A stretch of 64,000 nucleotides of DNA from Pseudomonas mendocina (GTDB taxonomy: Bacteria; Pseudomonadota; Gammaproteobacteria; Pseudomonadales; Pseudomonadaceae): contig NZ_CP027657.1 in assembly GCF_003008615.1 (NCBI RefSeq), forward strand, positions 4,278,001 to 4,342,000, given 5' to 3'. This document shows, in pieces, positions 40,001-50,249 of this stretch. Below the pieces are notes generated by a model. That model did not search any database and was not told the DNA's origin. It was given only the letters and a program-made list of their open reading frames with translations. Made by a program: the position numbers and the translations under genes. Numbering within the stretch: the first letter of the stretch is position 1; each line of letters starts with the position of its first letter.

Positions 40001-43000
40001 GCCAGAAGGATCTGCGCATCGGTGCACCGGTGGCGGGACGAATCCGCCCAGAGAGCGAAGGGCTGATCGGTGCCTTCCTCAACACCCAGGTGCTGCGTTG
40101 CCAGCTCGACGGGCAGATGCGTGTCGACGAACTGCTGGAGCAGGTGCGGCAGACCGTGATCGACGGCCAGTCGCATCAGGATCTGCCGTTCGACCACCTG
40201 GTGGAGGCTCTGCAACCGCCGCGCAGCGCGGCCTACAATCCGCTGTTCCAGGTGATGTGCAACGTGCAGCGCTGGGAGTTCCAGCAGACCCGGCAACTGG
40301 CCGGGATGACCGTCGAGTACATCGCCAACGATGCGCGGGCGACCAAGTTCGACCTCAACCTGGAGGTCACCGACCTCGACCAGCGCCTGGGCTGCTGCCT
40401 GACCTACAGCACCGATCTGTTCGATGAGCCGCGTATCGCGCGTATGGCCAGGCATTGGCAGAACCTGCTGGCGGCGATGGTCGATGAGCCACAGCGGCGT
40501 TTGGCCGACTTGCCGCTGCTGGATCGTGACGAGCAGCGTGGATTGCTTGCCAGCCTGGGCGGGGAGATCGGTGACGCGGGGTTGCAGAACACCATTCACG
40601 GTTTGTTCGCCGCCCGCGCAACCGCCACGCCGCAGGCACCGGCCCTGACCTTCGCCGGGCAGACGCTCAGCTATGCCGAGCTGGATCAGCGTGCCAACCG
40701 CCTGGCGCGCGTGCTGCGCCGCCAGGGTGTCGGCCCCGAAGTGCGAGTCGGCCTGGCCCTGGAGCGTTCGCTGGAGATGGTGGTCGGCCTGCTGGCGATC
40801 CTCAAGGCCGGCGGCGCCTATGTGCCGCTCGACCCCGAGTACCCGCTCGAACGCCTGCAATACATGATCGAGGACAGTGGTGTGCGTTTGCTGCTCAGCC
40901 ACGCGCAGTTGCTGGAGGCACTCGGTGAACTGCCGGCCGGTGTCGCGCATTGGTGCCTGGAAGAGGACGCCCCGGCACTGGAGGAAGAGGACGCCACGCC
41001 ACTGCCTGCTTTCAGCGGCCCGCAGCATCAGGCCTACCTGATCTATACCTCCGGCTCCACCGGCAAGCCCAAGGGCGTGGTGGTGTCCCACGGCGAAATC
41101 GCCATGCATTGCCAGGCGGTGATCGAGCGCTTCGGCATGCAGGCTTCCGACTGTGAGCTGCACTTCTATTCGATCAACTTCGACGCCGCCAGCGAACGCC
41201 TGCTGGCGCCGCTGCTGTGTGGCGCGCGCGTGGTGTTGCGCGCGCAGGGGCAGTGGGGCGCTGAAGACATCTGCGGACTGATCTGCGAGCAGGGCGTGAC
41301 CGTGCTCGGCTTCACGCCGAGCTATGGCAGCCAGCTCGCCCAGTGGTTGCAGGGGCAGAACCGGCAACTGCCGGTACGTATGTGCATCACCGGCGGTGAG
41401 GCGCTGACCGCCGAACACCTGCAGCGAATTCGTCAGGCCTTCGCGCCTGCGCAGTTCTTCAATGCCTATGGGCCGACCGAGACGGTGGTGATGCCGCTGG
41501 CCTGTCTGGCTCCCGAGCAACTGCAGGAGGGCGCTGCCAGCGTGCCCATCGGCAGCGTGGTCGGTACGCGTGTCGCCTACATTCTCGATGCCGATCTGGC
41601 ATTGCTGCCGCAGGGCGCGACTGGCGAGCTGTACGTCGGCGGTGCCGGCCTGGCGCGTGGCTATCACCAGCGCCCGGCGCTGACGGCCGAACGCTTCGTG
41701 CCCGATCCGTTCGGCACGGGGCGCCTGTATCGTACGGGTGACCTGGCGCGCCAGCACGACGATGGCCTGGTGGAATACGCCGGTCGCATCGACCATCAGG
41801 TGAAGATTCGTGGTTTCCGTATCGAACTGGGTGAGATTGAGGCGCGCCTGTTGGAACATCCCCAGGTTCGCGAGGCGGTGGTATTGGCGCTGGACAGCCC
41901 GAGCGGCAAGCAACTGGTGGGCTATGTCGCCAGCGCCGTGGCCGAGCTGGACGAGGCGGCCCAGAGCAAGCTGCGCGAGGCGCTGAAAGCGCATCTCAGG
42001 CAGCAACTGCCGGACTACATGGTACCGACTCTGCTGCTGCTGCTCGCCGAGCTGCCGCTGACCGCCAACGGCAAACTCGACCGCCACGCGCTGCCGGCAC
42101 CCGACCCGGCTCAGGGGCGGCAGGCCTTCGTGGCACCACGCAGTCTGCTTGAGCAGCAACTGGCCGCAATCTGGCGCGAGGTGCTCAATGTCGAGCAGGT
42201 CGGGCTCGATGACAACTTCTTCGAGCTGGGTGGCGACTCGATCCTGTCCATCCAGGTGGTCAGCCGTGCGCGTCAGCTCGGCATCCACTTCAGCCCGCGC
42301 GACCTGTTCCAGCACCAGACCGTACAGAGCCTCGCCGGTGTGGCCCGCCACAGTCAGGCCAGCCAGGCGGAGCAAGGTGCGGTGCAGGGCGACAGTGCAC
42401 TGACGCCGATCCAGCACTGGTTCTTCGACTTGCCGCTGCCACGCCGCGAGCACTGGAACCAGTCGTTGCTGCTGCAACCGCAGCAACGCCTCGATCCCGG
42501 CCTGCTGCGCCAGGCGCTGCAACGGCTGATCGAGCAGCATGATGCCCTGCGCCTGAGTTTCCGGCTCGGCGACGAGGGCTGGCAGGCAACCCATCGCCCG
42601 GTGCAGGACGAGGCGCTACTCTGGCATGAGCGGGTGCAGTCCTTCGACGATTGCGCCGAGCTGTTCGACAAGGCCCAGCGCAGTCTCGACCTCAAACAGG
42701 GGCCACTGCTGCGCGCTGTGCTTGTGGAAAGCGACTCGGCTGGCGAGCAGCGTCTGCTGCTGGCGATTCATCACTTGGTGGTGGACGGGGTGTCCTGGCG
42801 CATCCTGCTGGAAGATTTGCAGCAGGCCTACCGCCAGCTCGCAGTCGGCCAGCCGCTGGTACTGCCGGCCAAGACCAGCGCCTTGCGTGACTGGGCCGCA
42901 CGCTTGCAGGCCTACGCCGGCAGCGAATCGCTGCGTGAGGAGCTGCTCTGGTGGCAGACCCAGCTCGGTAATGAACAGGGCGACTGGCCCTGTGATCATC

Positions 43001-46000
43001 CTCAGGGCGGCAACAGCGAGGCGCTGGCGGCAAGTGTCAGCCTGCGCCTCGATGCACAGCGTACCCGGCAATTGTTGCAACAGGCGCCGACGGCCTACCG
43101 CACCCAGGTCGGCGATCTGCTGCTGACAGCCCTGGCCCGCGTACTGTGTCGCTGGACGGGGCAACCCTCGGCGCTGGTACAACTGGAGGGCCACGGTCGC
43201 GAAGCGTTGTTCGACGACATCGATCTGACCCGCAGCGTCGGCTGGTTCACCAGTGCCTATCCGCTGCGCCTGACCCCGGCACAGGCACCGGGCGAATCGA
43301 TCAAGGCGATCAAGGAGCAACTGCGTGCGGTGCCGCACAAGGGGCTCGGTCATGGCGTGTTGCGTCATCTGGCTGACCCTGCGCTACGCGAGGCGATGGC
43401 TGCGCTGCCGCAGGCCAGGATCACTTTCAACTACCTCGGCCAGTTCGACCAGAGCTTCACCGATGCCCTGTTCCAGCCGCTGGATCAGCCCACCGGGCCG
43501 ATCCATGACCCGCAGGCGCCACTGCCCAACGAGTTGAGCGTCGACGGCCAGGTCTACGGCGGCGAACTGCTGCTGCGCTGGACGTACAGCCGCGAGCGTT
43601 ATGACGAGAGCACGGTGAGTGCGCTGGCGCAGGCCTACCTCGACGAGTTGCAGGCGCTGATCGCGCATTGCCTGGAGGACGGCGCCGGAGGTCTGACTCC
43701 GTCCGACTTCCCGTTGGCGCAGCTCACCCAGGCGCAGCTGGACGCACTGCCGGTAGCCGCCAGCGAGATCGAGGATGTCTACCCGCTGACGCCGATGCAG
43801 GAAGGGCTGCTGCTGCACACCCTGCTGGAGCCGGGTACCGGTATCTACTACATGCAGGATCGCTACCGTATTAACAGCGAACTTGACCCCGAGCGTTTCG
43901 CTGCCGCCTGGCAGGCGGTGGTGGCGCGCCACGAGGCGCTGCGTGCGTCCTTCGTGTGGAACGCCGGCGAGACGATGCTGCAGGTGATCCACAAGCCGGG
44001 TCGGGTACGCATCGAGTTCCTCGACTGGAGCGCGTTGCCCGAGGCCGGTCACGAAGCGCGTCTGCAAAGCCTGCACACGCGTGAGCGCGAGGCCGGTTTC
44101 GCGCTGCTCGAGGAGCCGCCGTTCCACCTGCGTCTGATCCGCCTGGGCGCGGCGCGCTACTGGTTCATGATGAGCAATCATCACATCCTCATCGATGCCT
44201 GGTGCCGTGGCCTGCTGATGAACGACTTCTTCGAGGTCTACAGTGCCCTCGGTGAAGGACGCGCGGCCAACCTGGCGACGCCGCCACGCTACCGCGACTA
44301 CATCGCCTGGCTGCAGCGTCAGGATCTGCAGCAGTCGCGGCACTGGTGGGGCGAGACGCTGCGTGGCTTCGAGCGGCCGACGCCGATCCCCAGTGATCGG
44401 CCGTTGCTGCGCGAGCATGCCGGCGACAGCGGCGGGATGATCGTCGGCGACCGCTATACGCGTCTGGATGCCGCCGAGGGTGCGCGTCTGCGCGAACTGG
44501 CGCAGCGCTACCAGCTCACCGTCAATACCTTCGCCCAGGCTGCGTGGGCGCTGACCCTGCGCCGATACAGCGGCGAGCGTGATGTGCTGTTCGGTGTCAC
44601 CGTGGCCGGGCGACCGGTGGGCATGCCGGAGATGCAGCGTACCGTCGGCCTGTTCATCAACAGTATCCCGCTGCGTGTACGACTGCCGGCTGCCGGCGAG
44701 CGCTGCACGGTACGTGAATGGCTGAGCGGTTTGTTCGAACGCAACCTTGAGTTGCGTGAGCACGAGCACCTGCCGCTGGTGACGATCCAGGAGAGCAGCG
44801 AGTTGCCCAAGGGCCAGCCGCTGTTCGACAGCCTGTTCGTGTTCGAGAACGCGCCCGTGGAGGTTTCGGTGCTGGATCGCGCACAGAGCCTCAATGCCAG
44901 TTCCGATTCGGGGCGTACCCACACCAACTTCCCGCTGACCGTGATCTGCTACCCGGGCGATGATCTGGGCCTGCACCTATCCTATGACCAGCGCTATTTC
45001 GAGGCGTCGAGCATCGAATGCCTGCTGGGCGAGTTCAAGCGCCTGTTGCTGGCGCTGGCCGAAGGTTTCCATGGCGAAGTGTCGGAGCTGCCGCTGCTGG
45101 GCGAGGACGAGCGTCGTCTGCTGCTCGACGACTGCAACCGCAGCGAGCGGGTCTACCCGCTGGAGCAGGGCTATGTGCGGTTGTTCGAGGCTCAGGTGGC
45201 GGCGCATCCCGAGCGTATCGCCGCCAGTTGCCTGGAGCGTCAGTGGAGCTATGCCGAGCTGAACCGCAGGGCCAACCGTCTTGGCCATGCTTTGCTCGCT
45301 GCTGGAGTCGGCATCGACCAGCCGGTGGCACTGCTGGCCGAGCGCGGTCTCGACCTGCTGGGCATGATCGTCGGCAGCTTCAAGGCCGGTGCCGGCTACC
45401 TGCCGCTCGACCCCACTCATCCGACTTCACGCCTGACCCGTATCGTCGAGCTGAGTCGCACACCACTGCTGGTCTGCACCCTGGCCAGCCGTGAACAGGC
45501 ACTGGCGCTGTTCGACGAGCTGGGCTGCGTGGGGCGTCCGCGCCTGCTGGTGTGGGACGACATCCAGCAGGGCGAGGCGCCCGAGCATGATCCGCAGGTG
45601 TACAGCGGGCCGCAGAACCTCGCCTACGTGATCTACACCTCAGGCTCCACCGGCCTGCCCAAGGGCGTGATGGTGGAGCAGGCGGGGATGCTCAACAACC
45701 AGCTGAGCAAGGTGCCCTACCTGGCGCTGGACGAGCATGACGTGATCGCCCAGACCGCTTCGCAGAGCTTCGATATTTCGGTCTGGCAGTTCCTCATCGC
45801 CCCGTTGTTCGGTGGCCGTGTGGTGATCGTGCCGAACGCCATCGCCCATGATCCGCAGGGCTTGCTGACGCATGTGCGCGAACAGGGCATCACGCTGCTG
45901 GAAAGCGTGCCGTCGCTGATTCAGGGCATGCTCGCCGAGGAGCCGCAGGCACTGGGTGGGCTGCGCTGGATGCTGCCCACCGGTGAGGCCATGGCGCCGG

Positions 46001-47052
46001 AGCTGGCGCGGCAGTGGCTCTCGCGCTATCCGCAGGTCGGCCTGGTCAATGCCTATGGCCCGGCGGAATGCTCCGATGACGTGGCCTTCTTCCGCGTCGA
46101 CCTGGCTTCCACCCAGGGCATCTACCTGCCGATCGGCAGCCCCACCGATAACAACCGGCTGTATCTGCTCAGCCCCGACGATGCCTTCGAATTGGTGCCG
46201 CTGGGGGCGGTGGGTGAGCTGTGCGTGGCGGGCAGTGGGGTGGGCCGTGGCTATGTCGGCGACCCGCGGCGTACCGCGCAGGCTTTCGTGCCGCATCCGT
46301 TCGGCGCGCCGGGTGAGCGCCTGTACCGCACCGGCGACCTGGCGCGGCGACGCGGCGATGGCGTGCTGGAGTACGTCGGGCGCATCGATCACCAGGTGAA
46401 GATCCGTGGTTTCCGTATCGAACTGGGCGAGATCGAGGCGCGCCTGCACGAACGAGCTGATGTGCGCGAGGTGGCGGTTGCCGTTCAGGAAGGGCCGAGT
46501 GGCAGGTACCTGGTGGGGTATCTGGTGCCTGCCGATGCGCAGCGTTTCGCCGATGCCTCGCCAGCCAGTCTGGTGGTGGCGCAGGGCGAGTGGTTCGAAG
46601 CGATCAAGCAGCAACTGCGCAGCGAACTCCCTGACTACATGGTGCCGCTGCACTGGATGGTGCTGGAGCGGATGCCGCTCAACGCCAACGGCAAGCTCGA
46701 CCGCAAGGTGCTGCCGGCCTTGGATATCGGTCAGGTGCAGAGCCAGGCCTTCCAGGCGCCCCGCAACGAACTGGAACAGACCCTGGCGCAGATCTGGGCC
46801 GAGGTGCTGAAGCTGGAGCGGGTCGGCGTGTTCGACAACTTCTTCGAACTGGGCGGGCATTCGCTGCTGGCCACGCAGATCGCCTCGCGGGTGCAGAAGG
46901 CTCTGCAGCGCAACGTGCCGCTGCGCGCGATGTTCGAGTGCAGCACGGTGGAGGAACTGGCGAGCTATATCGAGTCGCTGGAAAACAGCGCGATCAGCGA
47001 GCAGAAGGCCAGCCGCCTGAGCGACCTGATGGCGAGACTGGAGGAGTCGTAG
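34027..47052 (+). CDS. pvdL: Pyoverdine chromophore NRPS PvdL
   Basis: A 4341-residue NRPS, close to the roughly 4340 residues I recall for P. aeruginosa PvdL. Order by approximate residue: fatty acyl-AMP ligase 10-575 ([11 protein letters not shown]), carrier 590-660, C 670-1110, A 1120-1620, carrier 1640-1700 ([13 protein letters not shown]), C 1725-2170, A 2190-2680, carrier 2700-2770 ([13 protein letters not shown], the type before epimerases), E 2790-3230 ([17 protein letters not shown]), C 3245-3690, A 3710-4220, carrier 4245-4315. There is no thioesterase, so the chain passes to another synthetase. By analogy it builds acyl-Glu-D-Tyr-Dab, the chromophore precursor. The last A domain reads DIWELTADD by eye, a Dab-type code. 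Transcribed with pvdG from a PvdS box. Confidence 0.97.
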   Translation: MMDAFETPTTLVQALRRRAEQMPERLALRFLEADDGEGVLLSYADLDRRARAIAAALQAHAELGDRAVLLFPSGPDYVAAFFGCLYAGVIAVPAYPPESARRHHQQRLQSIIADAEPSLILTTADLGGPLLQMSDQLSSSGAPHLLCVDQLDLAGADAWREPALRGEHIAFLQYTSGSTALPKGVQVSHGNLVANEVLIRRGFGIGDDDVIVSWLPLYHDMGLIGGLLQPIFSGIPCVLMSPQYFLARPLRWLEAVSRYGGTISGGPDFAYRLCSERVAESALERLDLSRWRVAFSGSEPIRQDSLEHFAGKFAASRFDASSFFACYGLAEATLFVTGGQRGQGIAALPVDGEALTRNRIAVGEDSVLMCCGRSQPEHAVSIVDAASGETLGDDQVGEIWAAGPSIARGYWRNPEATATTFVEREGRTWLRTGDLGFLRSGELYVTGRLKDMLIVRGHNLYPQDIERTVETEVAAVRKGRVAAFALKVDGEEGIGIAAEIGRGVQKSVPARELIDSIRQAVAEAYQQAPQVVVLLNPGALPKTSSGKLQRSACRLRLEDGTLDSYAVFPGVDASEQSAGVPLDDESLERIGAIWKAQLGVTQVAPRDHFFLLGGNSIAAAQVVALVRESLGAAIELRQLFEAPTLQAFSAAVARQLAEGAPVQSPMAHLPRGIDLPQSAAQRRLWLTWQIDPQSAAYNIPGGLRLRGELDEAALRGSFQRLLERHESLRTRFLERDGVALQRIDAQGELAWQTIDLSGLPEAERAATAARQREAEAQQPFDLEQGPLLRVSLVRLDEQEHQLWVTLHHIVADGWSLNLLLDEFSRLYAEACGGQPANLAPLTLHYAEFASWQRQWLEAGEGARQLAYWRNQLGSEAPVLELNTDHPRRANQASPAARYSLRLDDALARAIRDAALDHDASVFMWLLAAFQALLHRHSGQGDIRIGVPSANRQRLETQGLVGFFINTLVLRGAPQARQPFAALLGEAREATLAAQANQDLPFDQVLEACGEGGQLFQVLFNHQQRDLSVLRRLPGLLADELPWHSREAKFDLQLQSEEDARGRLTLNFDYAADLFDEASIQRFAGQYLELLRQVVDDPQRCLGDVALVDAGQAMQLQAWGSAPCEPARVWLPELLERQLASSADCVALEWDGGSLDYGELHARANRLAHYLRDKGVGPDVRVAICAERSPQLLIGLLAIIKAGGAYVPLDPDYPAERLAYMLADSGAELLLTQNRLFERLPAVDGVTSICLDNLHLDGWPSAAPGLRLHGDNLAYVIYTSGSTGQPKGVGNTHAALAERLQWMQATYALGRDDVLLQKAPVSFDVSVWECFWPLISGCRLVLAAPGEHRDPVRLVELVRQFGVTTLHFVPPLLQLFIDEPGVAECSSLRRLFSGGEALPAALRNRVLQRLPAVALHNRYGPTETAINVTHWHCREQDGERSPIGRPLGNVICRVLDGELNPLPVGVPGELCIGGLGLARGYLGRPGLSAERFVADPFSADGERLYRTGDRARWNADGVLEYLGRLDHQVKLRGFRIEPEEIQARLLAQPGVAQAVVLIREGVAGSQLVGYYTSPTGAETEGEQNARLRSALQGELPDYMVPAQLMRLAQMPVGPSGKLDLRALPEPVWQQREHVEPRSELQRRIAAIWSEVLGLPQIGLRDDFFELGGHSLLATQIVSRTRQACDVDLPLRVLFEASELEAFAERVRLLQASGQGDSQGAIRRIDRERPVPLSYSQQRMWFLWQLEPDSPAYNVGGLARLSGPLDVARFEAALQVLVQRHETLRTTFPSVDGVPVQRVHGDGGVRMDWQDFSALDRVNRQQRLQALADSEAHRPFDLESGPLLRVCLVKMAEREHYLVLTLHHIVTEGWAMDIFARELGALYEAFLEERDSPLQPLPVQYLDYSVWQREWLEAGEGQRQLDYWKAKLGDEHPLLELPSDRPRPPVQSHQGDLYRFDLDPELAERVRRFNAARGLTLFMTMTATLATLLYRYSGQKDLRIGAPVAGRIRPESEGLIGAFLNTQVLRCQLDGQMRVDELLEQVRQTVIDGQSHQDLPFDHLVEALQPPRSAAYNPLFQVMCNVQRWEFQQTRQLAGMTVEYIANDARATKFDLNLEVTDLDQRLGCCLTYSTDLFDEPRIARMARHWQNLLAAMVDEPQRRLADLPLLDRDEQRGLLASLGGEIGDAGLQNTIHGLFAARATATPQAPALTFAGQTLSYAELDQRANRLARVLRRQGVGPEVRVGLALERSLEMVVGLLAILKAGGAYVPLDPEYPLERLQYMIEDSGVRLLLSHAQLLEALGELPAGVAHWCLEEDAPALEEEDATPLPAFSGPQHQAYLIYTSGSTGKPKGVVVSHGEIAMHCQAVIERFGMQASDCELHFYSINFDAASERLLAPLLCGARVVLRAQGQWGAEDICGLICEQGVTVLGFTPSYGSQLAQWLQGQNRQLPVRMCITGGEALTAEHLQRIRQAFAPAQFFNAYGPTETVVMPLACLAPEQLQEGAASVPIGSVVGTRVAYILDADLALLPQGATGELYVGGAGLARGYHQRPALTAERFVPDPFGTGRLYRTGDLARQHDDGLVEYAGRIDHQVKIRGFRIELGEIEARLLEHPQVREAVVLALDSPSGKQLVGYVASAVAELDEAAQSKLREALKAHLRQQLPDYMVPTLLLLLAELPLTANGKLDRHALPAPDPAQGRQAFVAPRSLLEQQLAAIWREVLNVEQVGLDDNFFELGGDSILSIQVVSRARQLGIHFSPRDLFQHQTVQSLAGVARHSQASQAEQGAVQGDSALTPIQHWFFDLPLPRREHWNQSLLLQPQQRLDPGLLRQALQRLIEQHDALRLSFRLGDEGWQATHRPVQDEALLWHERVQSFDDCAELFDKAQRSLDLKQGPLLRAVLVESDSAGEQRLLLAIHHLVVDGVSWRILLEDLQQAYRQLAVGQPLVLPAKTSALRDWAARLQAYAGSESLREELLWWQTQLGNEQGDWPCDHPQGGNSEALAASVSLRLDAQRTRQLLQQAPTAYRTQVGDLLLTALARVLCRWTGQPSALVQLEGHGREALFDDIDLTRSVGWFTSAYPLRLTPAQAPGESIKAIKEQLRAVPHKGLGHGVLRHLADPALREAMAALPQARITFNYLGQFDQSFTDALFQPLDQPTGPIHDPQAPLPNELSVDGQVYGGELLLRWTYSRERYDESTVSALAQAYLDELQALIAHCLEDGAGGLTPSDFPLAQLTQAQLDALPVAASEIEDVYPLTPMQEGLLLHTLLEPGTGIYYMQDRYRINSELDPERFAAAWQAVVARHEALRASFVWNAGETMLQVIHKPGRVRIEFLDWSALPEAGHEARLQSLHTREREAGFALLEEPPFHLRLIRLGAARYWFMMSNHHILIDAWCRGLLMNDFFEVYSALGEGRAANLATPPRYRDYIAWLQRQDLQQSRHWWGETLRGFERPTPIPSDRPLLREHAGDSGGMIVGDRYTRLDAAEGARLRELAQRYQLTVNTFAQAAWALTLRRYSGERDVLFGVTVAGRPVGMPEMQRTVGLFINSIPLRVRLPAAGERCTVREWLSGLFERNLELREHEHLPLVTIQESSELPKGQPLFDSLFVFENAPVEVSVLDRAQSLNASSDSGRTHTNFPLTVICYPGDDLGLHLSYDQRYFEASSIECLLGEFKRLLLALAEGFHGEVSELPLLGEDERRLLLDDCNRSERVYPLEQGYVRLFEAQVAAHPERIAASCLERQWSYAELNRRANRLGHALLAAGVGIDQPVALLAERGLDLLGMIVGSFKAGAGYLPLDPTHPTSRLTRIVELSRTPLLVCTLASREQALALFDELGCVGRPRLLVWDDIQQGEAPEHDPQVYSGPQNLAYVIYTSGSTGLPKGVMVEQAGMLNNQLSKVPYLALDEHDVIAQTASQSFDISVWQFLIAPLFGGRVVIVPNAIAHDPQGLLTHVREQGITLLESVPSLIQGMLAEEPQALGGLRWMLPTGEAMAPELARQWLSRYPQVGLVNAYGPAECSDDVAFFRVDLASTQGIYLPIGSPTDNNRLYLLSPDDAFELVPLGAVGELCVAGSGVGRGYVGDPRRTAQAFVPHPFGAPGERLYRTGDLARRRGDGVLEYVGRIDHQVKIRGFRIELGEIEARLHERADVREVAVAVQEGPSGRYLVGYLVPADAQRFADASPASLVVAQGEWFEAIKQQLRSELPDYMVPLHWMVLERMPLNANGKLDRKVLPALDIGQVQSQAFQAPRNELEQTLAQIWAEVLKLERVGVFDNFFELGGHSLLATQIASRVQKALQRNVPLRAMFECSTVEELASYIESLENSAISEQKASRLSDLMARLEES

Positions 47053-47059
47053 TCGCAAG

Positions 47060-47091
47060 CCCCAGCGCCCATTCATGGGCGCTGGGGTTCT
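47060..47091 (+). terminator. Hairpin after pvdL
   Basis: A perfect 13-bp stem (CCCCAGCGCCCAT / ATGGGCGCTGGGG) with a 2-nt loop, then TTCT. The U-run is short, but the hairpin is 7 nt after the pvdL stop and probably ends that transcript before the CRISPR array. Confidence 0.65.
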
Positions 47092-47337
47092 GCGATTCCC
47101 AGTAGGGTGCCCGGTGCGCACCGCCGGATTGGCGCCGCTTTGCTACTTACACGACAGCGCGGTAAGTCGGATCGGGACGCTGGCTACTCGTAGCGCCAGC
47201 GAACATTCCGCCGACCCATGTAGACGTTGGTACCCACTTTCGCAGGTACTTCGATAGATACCCACAACGGCGTACTGCTCCGCGAACGGATCGCCGCCCG
47301 GTACGCCCTACGAAAGCAGGCACGAAGCGAGCATCCC
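47092..47337. other. Leader-distal flank of CRISPR array A
   Basis: About 250 nt with no supported gene. It begins with GTAGGGTGCCCGGTGCGCAC, related to the arm of the inverted repeat at 49571-49633 beside the second array. The rest is not recognised. Confidence 0.4.
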
Positions 47338-47905
47338 GACAACTGCTGCCTATACGGCAGTGAAGTGAACATCTTCAACGACGGTAACAGCCACCAATTT
47401 CTGAGCTGCCTACACGGCAGTGAAGGGATGGCTATGTTCTTGATGGCCACCATCAGTTTTCTGAGCTGCCTACACGGCAGTGAAGAACTCGTTCTGCTCG
47501 CGGAACGGCAGCGACGTTTTCTGAGCTGCCTACACGGCAGTGAAGTTAGCCAGGGGGCGGTAAGCGCTTACCTGAACTTTCTGAGCTGCCTACACGGCAG
47601 TGAAGTCGAACAGTTGCTGCAGAACAACGCTGAGCTGTTTCTGAGCTGCCTACACGGCAGTGAAGCCCAACGCTGGGCGCAAACCTGATCGGGTTCATTT
47701 CTGAGCTGCCTACACGGCAGTGAAGCCGTGCTCTTTTTGATAAGGTTGGCGCTGACTTTTCTGAGCTGCCTACACGGCAGTGAAGAATCACGAAGGTTTT
47801 CACTCAAGGGGCTGGATTTTCTGAGCTGCCTACACGGCAGTGAAGCGCCGCTTCCGGGTCAGCCGATGGCTTGGCGTTTTCTGAGCTGCCTACACGGCAG
47901 TGAAG
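47338..47905 (-). CRISPR. CRISPR array A: type I-F style, 10 repeats, 9 spacers
   Basis: Nine identical 28-nt repeats start at 47398 and recur exactly every 60 nt to 47905 (hairpin core CTGCCTACACGGCAG). A tenth, degenerate repeat is at 47338-47365. All nine spacers are 32 nt and all differ. Repeat length, spacer length and sequence match type I-F arrays of Pseudomonas, whose repeat on the other strand ends in GGCAGCTAAGAAA or similar. The degenerate repeat marks the old end on the left, so the leader is on the right and the array is transcribed on the minus strand. No cas gene is in the window. Confidence 0.97.
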
Positions 47906-48037
47906 TAGCCACTCTACTCGCCAACCCACTGATCTTGAAGGGGGGAAGGCTATATTCCGGATTTTCCCCCTTTTTCTATACGCCTACGTAAGTGCTTGAT
48001 TTCATGGGCACCCTGTAAAGGCCCAGAAAAAAGGGTC
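47906..48037 (-). promoter_or_regulatory. CRISPR leader of array A
   Basis: The 132 nt after the last repeat begin TAGCCACTCT and end near AAAAAAGGGTC. They align along their length with the 131 nt beside array B. An AT-rich tract (GGATTTTCCCCCTTTTTCTA) lies in the middle. The promoter for the array transcript should lie here, reading on the minus strand. Confidence 0.75.
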
Positions 48038-48055
48038 GAAACACCACCCCAGGTA

Positions 48056-48079
48056 TAAATCCGCTCAACCCTCCTGCGT
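48056..48079 (+). promoter_or_regulatory. PvdS-dependent iron-starvation box upstream of pvdH
   Basis: TAAAT (48056-48060), 16 nt, CGT (48077-48079): an exact match to the PvdS consensus. It starts 19 nt beyond the end of the CRISPR leader and points the other way. Confidence 0.85.
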
Positions 48080-48170
48080 TTTCATTGCAGTGCCAATCGA
48101 AATGCACCGTATGCGTTTCGGTCATCCGTCTGCCGTGGCTTGTGCCACATCACCGAGGGTTCGAGACATC

Positions 48171-49565
48171 ATGAATGTCGCCGCCAGCGTTATCGAGCAA
48201 CAACCGCTGCAAGAGGCCGAAGGGCTGTACGAGTTCACCGAGTCGCCGCTGCTGGAGCGACAGGCACGTCAGGAGTCCAATGCGCGCAGTTATCCACGGC
48301 GTATTCCGCTGGCGCTCAAGCGTGCCCGCGGTATCCATGTAGAGGATGTGGAAGGGCGTACCTTCATCGACTGCCTGGCCGGAGCCGGCACGCTGGCGCT
48401 GGGGCACAATCACCCGGTGGTGATCGAGGCGATCCGCCAGGTGCTGGTCGACGAGCTGCCGCTGCACACCCTGGATCTCACCACCCCGGTCAAGGATCGC
48501 TTCGTCCAGGATCTGTTCGCGGCCTTGCCGCAATCCTTTGCCAGGCAGGCGAAGATTCAGTTTTGCGGGCCTACCGGCACCGACGCGGTGGAAGCGGCGC
48601 TGAAACTGGCACGTATCGCTACCGGGCGTAGCACGGTGCTGGCCTTCCAGGGCGGCTACCACGGCATGAGTCAGGGGGCGCTGAGTCTGATGGGCAACCT
48701 CAAGGCCAAGACGCCGTTGGGCGCCTTGCTGGGTCATGGCGTGCAGTTCCTGCCGTACCCCTACGATTACCGTTGCCCGTTCGGACTGTCCGGCAAGGCC
48801 GGCGTGCAGGCCAATCTGCGCTATCTGGAAAACCTCCTGAGCGATCCGGAGAGCGGCGTGCAAGCGCCGGCCGCTGTGGTGGTCGAGGCGGTGCAGGGCG
48901 AGGGCGGGGTGATCCCCGCTGACCTGGAGTGGCTGCGCGGCCTGCGTGAAATTACCGCCAAGGCCGGAATCCCGTTGATCCTCGACGAGATCCAGAGCGG
49001 TTTCGCCCGCACCGGGCGCATGTTCGCCTTCGAACACGCCAGCATCGTGCCGGATGTGGTGGTGCTGTCCAAGGCCATCGGTGGCAGCCTGCCGCTGTCG
49101 GTGATGGTCTATCGCGACTGGCTGGACAAATGGCAGCCCGGCGCCCATGCCGGCACCTTCCGCGGCAACCAGATGGCCATGGCGGCCGGCTCGGCGGTGA
49201 TGCGCTACCTGGATGAGCAGGATATGCCCAGCCATGCGGCGGCCATGGGCGAGCGCCTGGTCGGGCATCTGCGCGAGTTGCAACGGCAGTATCCGCAGCT
49301 TGGCGATATCCGTGGGCGAGGGCTGATGCTTGGCGTCGAAATCGTCGACCCCGATGGCGCGCCGGATGCGCTGGGCCATCCCCCTGCCGACGGGCAACTG
49401 GCCTCGCGCGTTCAGCGTGAATGCCTGCGCCGTGGCCTGATCCTTGAGCTGGGTGGCCGGCATGGCGCCGTGGTGCGCTTCCTGCCGCCGCTGATCATCA
49501 CCGCCGAGCAGATCGACGAGGTAGCGGGGATCTTCAGTCGTGCGGTAAAGGCAGCGCTGGCTTGA
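48171..49565 (+). CDS. pvdH: Diaminobutyrate--2-oxoglutarate aminotransferase PvdH
   Basis: A 464-residue class III PLP aminotransferase that makes L-2,4-diaminobutyrate (Dab) from aspartate semialdehyde. Dab is needed by the third amino-acid module of PvdL, and probably by the second module of the next NRPS. Motifs: [61 protein letters not shown] and the PLP lysine in [14 protein letters not shown]. The ATG at 48171 suits a transcript starting near 48086; the in-frame GTG at 48090 is too close. CRISPR arrays lie on both sides. Confidence 0.94.
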   Translation: MNVAASVIEQQPLQEAEGLYEFTESPLLERQARQESNARSYPRRIPLALKRARGIHVEDVEGRTFIDCLAGAGTLALGHNHPVVIEAIRQVLVDELPLHTLDLTTPVKDRFVQDLFAALPQSFARQAKIQFCGPTGTDAVEAALKLARIATGRSTVLAFQGGYHGMSQGALSLMGNLKAKTPLGALLGHGVQFLPYPYDYRCPFGLSGKAGVQANLRYLENLLSDPESGVQAPAAVVVEAVQGEGGVIPADLEWLRGLREITAKAGIPLILDEIQSGFARTGRMFAFEHASIVPDVVVLSKAIGGSLPLSVMVYRDWLDKWQPGAHAGTFRGNQMAMAAGSAVMRYLDEQDMPSHAAAMGERLVGHLRELQRQYPQLGDIRGRGLMLGVEIVDPDGAPDALGHPPADGQLASRVQRECLRRGLILELGGRHGAVVRFLPPLIITAEQIDEVAGIFSRAVKAALA

Positions 49566-49570
49566 GTTCC

Positions 49571-49633
49571 GTAGGGTGCGCCGTGCGCACGGGGTTCCTA
49601 TGGAGGGTTGGTGGTGCGCACGGCACACCCTAC
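49571..49633. repeat. REP-like inverted repeat between pvdH and CRISPR array B
   Basis: Arms GTAGGGTGCGCCGTGCGCAC (49571-49590) and GTGCGCACGGCACACCCTAC (49614-49633) are complementary with one mismatch. A related half element is at 47102, beside array A. It may also act as a stop for pvdH transcription. Confidence 0.75.
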
Positions 49634-49682
49634 AGGAGCTCCGGCGTACCGTACCCGGCCTAGTGCTGGCTGTTTATGGCAA

Positions 49683-49770
49683 TTTACGAGCTGCCTAGAC
49701 GGCAGTGAAGACCACGCTCTATGCCTGCGGCCGCGACTGGCATTTCTAAGCTGCCTACACGGCAGTGAAG
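49683..49770 (-). CRISPR. CRISPR array B: minimal, 2 repeats, 1 spacer
   Basis: Two 28-nt repeats (49683-49710 and 49743-49770) flank a 32-nt spacer. The right repeat differs from the array A repeat at one base (CTAAG for CTGAG). The left, leader-distal one is degenerate at several positions (TTTACGAG, TAGAC loop). Orientation and leader side are as in array A. The call rests on the match to array A and its leader, as two repeats alone would be weak evidence. Confidence 0.85.
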
Positions 49771-49901
49771 TAGCCACTCTGCCCGCCAATCCTCTGATTC
49801 TAAAAGAAGGAACGGCGCTATTCGGGTTTTATCCCTTTTCTCCGCTCTCTCTGTAAACGATTGAATTTCAAAAGGCCATTCTGGCGCTTCGAAAAAGGGT
49901 C
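49771..49901 (-). promoter_or_regulatory. CRISPR leader of array B
   Basis: It begins TAGCCACTCTGCCCGCCAAT and ends GAAAAAGGGTC, colinear with the array A leader. Shared blocks include the first ten bases, CGCCAA, CTGAT and the terminal AAAAAGGGTC. Confidence 0.7.
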
Positions 49902-49938
49902 AAGGCAAGGCCATTCGCGAAGGTGATGCCGCAAGGGC

Positions 49939-49962
49939 TAATTTTCCCCGCTACCCAACCGT
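49939..49962 (+). promoter_or_regulatory. PvdS-dependent iron-starvation box upstream of the MbtH-like gene
   Basis: TAATT (49939-49943), 16 nt, CGT (49960-49962) within GCTAATTTTCCCC. It starts 38 nt beyond the end of leader B and 66 nt before the start codon. Confidence 0.75.
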
Positions 49963-50004
49963 CTTGAAAGCGAACGCCCATACGGGCTCTTCACGGAGAA
50001 AAAC

Positions 50005-50247
50005 ATGAACTCGGTATTCGATCGCGACGACATCATCTTCCAGGTAGTGGTCAACCACGAGGAGCAATACTCGATCTGGCCTGACTACAAGGAAATCCCC
50101 AAGGGCTGGCGTGCCGCCGGCAAGAGCGGTTTCAAGAAGGAGTGCCTGGCCTACATCGAAGAGGTGTGGACCGACATGCGTCCCTTGAGCCTGCGCAAGA
50201 AAATGGATGAGATGGCTCGCGAGCGTGAAGGCGCGCTGGCGAACTGA
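50005..50247 (+). CDS. MbtH-like NRPS accessory protein
   Basis: An 80-residue MbtH-family protein that binds adenylation domains and supports their folding and activity. The family pattern [10 protein letters not shown] ... [28 protein letters not shown] is complete. The start has an upstream GGAG. It corresponds in position to the MbtH-like gene next to pvdH in P. aeruginosa. The next gene begins 2 nt after its stop. Confidence 0.95.
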   Translation: MNSVFDRDDIIFQVVVNHEEQYSIWPDYKEIPKGWRAAGKSGFKKECLAYIEEVWTDMRPLSLRKKMDEMAREREGALAN

Positions 50248-50249
50248 GT

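Noticed and set aside
34027..47052. Whether the acyl ligase-containing NRPS could be a separate lipopeptide synthetase
   Set aside because: Size, domain order, neighbours pvdS and pvdG, and the Dab-type last module all fit PvdL.
47227..47803. Open frames on both strands across the CRISPR array giving repeated SCLHGSE or LPCRQLR peptides
   Set aside because: The 60-nt period is a multiple of three, so repeats translate in one frame. Exact 28/32 spacing, unique spacers and a leader show it is a CRISPR array and not a repeat protein.
48090..48170. N-terminal extension of pvdH from a GTG at 48090
   Set aside because: The PvdS -10 element is at 48077-48079, so the transcript would start almost at this codon. 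The ATG at 48171 gives the family-like start.
47338..49901. Possible cas genes or an anti-CRISPR gene near the arrays
   Set aside because: I looked through all flanking frames. Only pvdH and pyoverdine genes are present, with no Cas motifs and no small Acr/Aca pair.
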